The notes beneath the pieces are model-generated. The model searched no databases. It saw only the letters and a program-made list of their open reading frames with translations, and was not told the DNA's origin. A program made the position numbers and the translations under genes. DNA of 64,000 bases from Blastococcus tunisiensis (GTDB lineage: Bacteria; Actinomycetota; Actinomycetes; Mycobacteriales; Geodermatophilaceae): NCBI RefSeq assembly GCF_900112815.1, contig NZ_FOND01000012.1, positions 62,001-126,000 on the forward strand. The letters run 5' to 3'. Below are positions 62,162 to 64,000 of this stretch, piece after piece (position 1 is the first letter of the stretch; each line of letters opens with the position of its first letter).

Positions 62162-63061
62162 CTACGACGCGGCGGGCACGATCCGCTCGATGACGTCGGC
62201 CGGCATCAGCCCGGCCTTGCCGAACCGCCGGGCCGCCTCCAGGAACTGCGGTGCCGTACCGGCCAGCTCGCAGAGCATCTCCCGGGCCGCCTCCTCGCGG
62301 CCGGCCAGCGCGGCGACCACGGCACGCCACACCAGCTGGTCGGGCTCGGTGGTGGCGTCCATGGGTCGCAGCAGCTCCAGCTCGCGGTCGGCGGTGACGG
62401 GGTCGCCGTCGATCGCCTGCTGGAAGGCGCGGACGACGTCCTGGTAGCGGGCCCGGGTCACCAGCAGCTCGGCCAGCGCCGGCACCGGGTCCGGCGAGTC
62501 GTCGACGCGCAGGTCCACCACCGCGTCGTGCCACGGGCGGCCGGTCGTCGTCGCCCGGATCACCATGATCGCTGCCGAGCGCTTCCCCCGGAAGTCACCA
62601 CCGGCCTCCTCGGCGGCCTGCAGGGCGCTGAGCAGCCGCTGGGCCAACGGCCCGGCCGAGTTCTCGAACCGCTCGACCATCGACTCCCACACGGCCGGCG
62701 AGGCGGCCATGTTGGCCAGCGCCACGGAGGTGTCCCCGATCAGGTGGCCGGCCGCCTCCACGCAACTGGTGCCGGTGTAGGCGGCCAGGTCGCCGTTGAC
62801 GCCGAGGACCGCGACCTGCCGGCGTTCCGGCTGGGGGTCGACGCTGCTCAGCGCGGTCAGCACCTCCTGCGCGGTGAACCCGCCCCGCAGCAGGTCCAGG
62901 CCGACCGAGCCGTACATGGGCTCGGCCATCGACTGGGTGGCGATGACGCCGTGGCCGGGCAGGGCGAACGGGACGCTGTTGCCGACCGCGAAGGCCTGCG
63001 ACTGGGTGGCGACGCCCATCTCGCCGGTGTCGGGGTCTCGGGCGACGATCGAGTAGGTCAC
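62162..63061 (-). CDS. DUF1028 family protein
   Basis: 299 residues. It begins TYSIVARDPDTGEMGVATQS and has QSMAEPMYGSVGLDLLRGGF and AAIMVIRATTTGRPWHDAVV, matching DUF1028. This is an Ntn-hydrolase-like fold of uncertain function. A C-terminal extension of about 100 residues (from VTARADRELELLRP-like helices) follows the domain. TAGCGT lies 6 nt before GTG, giving a leaderless start. It is divergent from the HTH gene. Confidence 0.85.
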   Translation of the reverse strand: MTYSIVARDPDTGEMGVATQSQAFAVGNSVPFALPGHGVIATQSMAEPMYGSVGLDLLRGGFTAQEVLTALSSVDPQPERRQVAVLGVNGDLAAYTGTSCVEAAGHLIGDTSVALANMAASPAVWESMVERFENSAGPLAQRLLSALQAAEEAGGDFRGKRSAAIMVIRATTTGRPWHDAVVDLRVDDSPDPVPALAELLVTRARYQDVVRAFQQAIDGDPVTADRELELLRPMDATTEPDQLVWRAVVAALAGREEAAREMLCELAGTAPQFLEAARRFGKAGLMPADVIERIVPAAS

Positions 63062-63115
63062 CGGCGGACGCTACCCGGAGCCCGTCGACGGCTACACGTG
63101 CCGGTCGGGCCGTGC

Positions 63116-63152
63116 GGGAGGCGCAGCCCGGGCTCAGGGGACTGCGCCTCCC
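63116..63152. repeat. Stem-loop in the DUF1028/HTH divergent region
   Basis: A perfect 11-bp inverted repeat, GGGAGGCGCAG and CTGCGCCTCCC, with a 15-nt loop. It lies 55 nt from the DUF1028 start and 115 nt from the HTH start. Its role is unknown; it may be an operator or an RNA structure. Confidence 0.6.
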
Positions 63153-63179
63153 CCCTGGTCATTGATGCGGCGGGGCAGG

Positions 63180-63224
63180 TTGTCCCGAACGCCCTCCGGC
63201 TGCCGGACAATAAAATTCGGACAA
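63180..63224 (+). promoter_or_regulatory. Promoter and direct-repeat operator candidate of the HTH gene
   Basis: TAAAAT (63211-63216) is a strong -10 candidate in an otherwise GC-rich region. CGGACAA occurs on both sides of it (63204-63210 and 63218-63224), with TTGTCC (63180-63185) as a third, inverted copy. The spacing of 14 nt between direct repeats is compatible with binding of a regulator dimer. No clear -35 was seen. Confidence 0.5.
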
Positions 63225-63266
63225 CGGGGGCGGTCGCCGACGGCGGCCGGGACGACGGGAGCAGCG

Positions 63267-64000
63267 GTGGGGCGACCACAACGGCCCATTCCGGACGACG
63301 ACCGCTCCCCGGAGGCGGAGTTCGGTCGCGCGCTGCGGCGGCTGCGTGCCGACGCCGGCGACCCGACCTACGCGCAGCTGCAGCGGCGCACCGGTTACAG
63401 CGACACGACGCTCTCGGCCGCGGCGAGCGGGCGCGGGCGCCCCTCCCGGGAGGTGGTGCAGGCCCTGGTCGTGGCGCTCGGCGGCGACGCGGCCGAGTGG
63501 GACGAGCGATGGCGGGCGCTCCCCGCGCCCGACGGCGGGCGCGCGGCCGTACCGCCGTCCGCGGACACCGCTGACGGCGCTGGTGCCGCTGATCCCGGGG
63601 AGGCCGTGCCCGTCGACGCCCCGGCCCCGCGGTGGCGCCGGCCCGCGGCGATGGCCGGCGTCGCCGGGCTGGCCGCGGTCGCCGTCGCGGTGACCGGCTT
63701 CCAGCTCGCCGGCGCGGAGGACCCCGGGAGGGCCCCGGCGTCCTCCCCGTCGGGCCCCGTCATCGTGACGGTGCAGAACGAGGTGACGGCCGGCCCCGCG
63801 GCGATGCGGGAGGACAGCCCGGCCTACCTGTCCTCCCGGCCGGAGAACTCTTGCCGGGCACGGGGGTGCCTCGCCCCCGGGGACGCCGCCTTCGACACCG
63901 GGGACACGCTGGAGGTGGTCTGCCAGGTCACCGGGGAACGCACCACCAACGGCAACGACGGCGACCCCGCCGACGACGCCAACCCCGAGCTGTTCACCTC
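63267..64000 (+). CDS. Helix-turn-helix membrane protein, 5' part (runs off window)
   Basis: About 244 residues are visible. An XRE-like N-terminal HTH (FGRALRRLRADAGDPTYAQL, RRTGYSDTTLSAAASGRGRP) is followed by an Ala/Pro-rich linker and one transmembrane helix (AMAGVAGLAAVAVAVTGFQL). An extracellular part with Cys residues follows (NSCRARGCLAPGD, LEVVCQVTGER). Similar actinobacterial HTH-membrane proteins sense signals outside the cell; the signal is unknown. GTG 63267 has GGAG 5 nt upstream. Confidence 0.8.
   Translation, partial: MGRPQRPIPDDDRSPEAEFGRALRRLRADAGDPTYAQLQRRTGYSDTTLSAAASGRGRPSREVVQALVVALGGDAAEWDERWRALPAPDGGRAAVPPSADTADGAGAADPGEAVPVDAPAPRWRRPAAMAGVAGLAAVAVAVTGFQLAGAEDPGRAPASSPSGPVIVTVQNEVTAGPAAMREDSPAYLSSRPENSCRARGCLAPGDAAFDTGDTLEVVCQVTGERTTNGNDGDPADDANPELFT

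Overview
The window is very GC-rich and gene-dense, with many GTG starts and TGA stops. Several genes point to a mycothiol-producing actinobacterium: mshB, a seven-iron ferredoxin beside an aminotransferase, a GlgM/GlgC-type pair, DUF3117, sigE-rseA-htrA, and succinylase-route lysine/DAP genes. The overall flavour resembles Geodermatophilaceae (Blastococcus, Geodermatophilus, Modestobacter), but the family is an inference. The core gene order follows the Mycobacterium tuberculosis Rv1170-Rv1224 segment in reverse: htrA, rseA, sigE, O-methyltransferase, glgC, glgA, DUF3117, tag, a DivIVA-type protein, a LOG protein, dapE, dapD, aminotransferase, ferredoxin and mshB. Lineage-specific modules have been inserted between these landmarks.

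Layout. 1-3.6 kb: SigE envelope-stress operon, divergent O-methyltransferase, 2H phosphoesterase. 3.6-6.2 kb: divergent glgC and glgA. 6.2-9.3 kb: cobalamin riboswitch and btuFCD transporter. 9.4-11.8 kb: pxpABC 5-oxoprolinase. 11.8-14.7 kb: two zinc alcohol dehydrogenases around a 50-bp dyad and a gene remnant. 14.8-15.25 kb: degenerate remnants. 15.3-18.5 kb: carotenoid-desaturase-like FAD enzyme, methyltransferase, DinB protein. 18.5-24.8 kb: long leftward cluster from dapE to pepA. 24.9-29.8 kb: dapD, hydrolase, transglycosylase-like protein, degenerate GGDEF, dapC, ferredoxin. 30-34.2 kb: GAF-GGDEF-EAL protein and mshB. 34.3-40.4 kb: five-gene oligopeptide ABC operon. 40.5-45.1 kb: CsbD, SRPBCC-Nudix fusion, and a sulfur-assimilation unit (Rrf2 regulator, leader peptide, sulfite reductase, zinc ribbon, APS reductase). 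45.2-50.5 kb: pterin dehydratase, HipA/DUF3037 pair, FNT channel, large catalase. 50.5-53.7 kb: TetR remnant, BtrH-like protein, molybdopterin/flavin oxidoreductase pair. 53.7-57.3 kb: sdhCAB. 57.3-64 kb: membrane protein, thioesterase, membrane GGDEF-EAL protein, tandem MmcQ/YjbR genes, DUF1028, and a truncated HTH-membrane protein.

The genes combine cell-envelope and redox stress (SigE, HtrA, MshB, KatE, CsbD), carbon storage, lysine/DAP synthesis, sulfate reduction to cysteine, nutrient uptake, respiration and c-di-GMP signalling. No rRNA, tRNA, CRISPR array, insertion sequence or prophage was recognised. The clearest regulatory signals are a class of apparently leaderless genes with a -10 TANNNT box 6-8 nt before the start codon, a B12 riboswitch with a hairpin over the Shine-Dalgarno sequence, a sulfur leader peptide, SigB-type promoters before katE and csbD, and a dyad between the two alcohol dehydrogenases.
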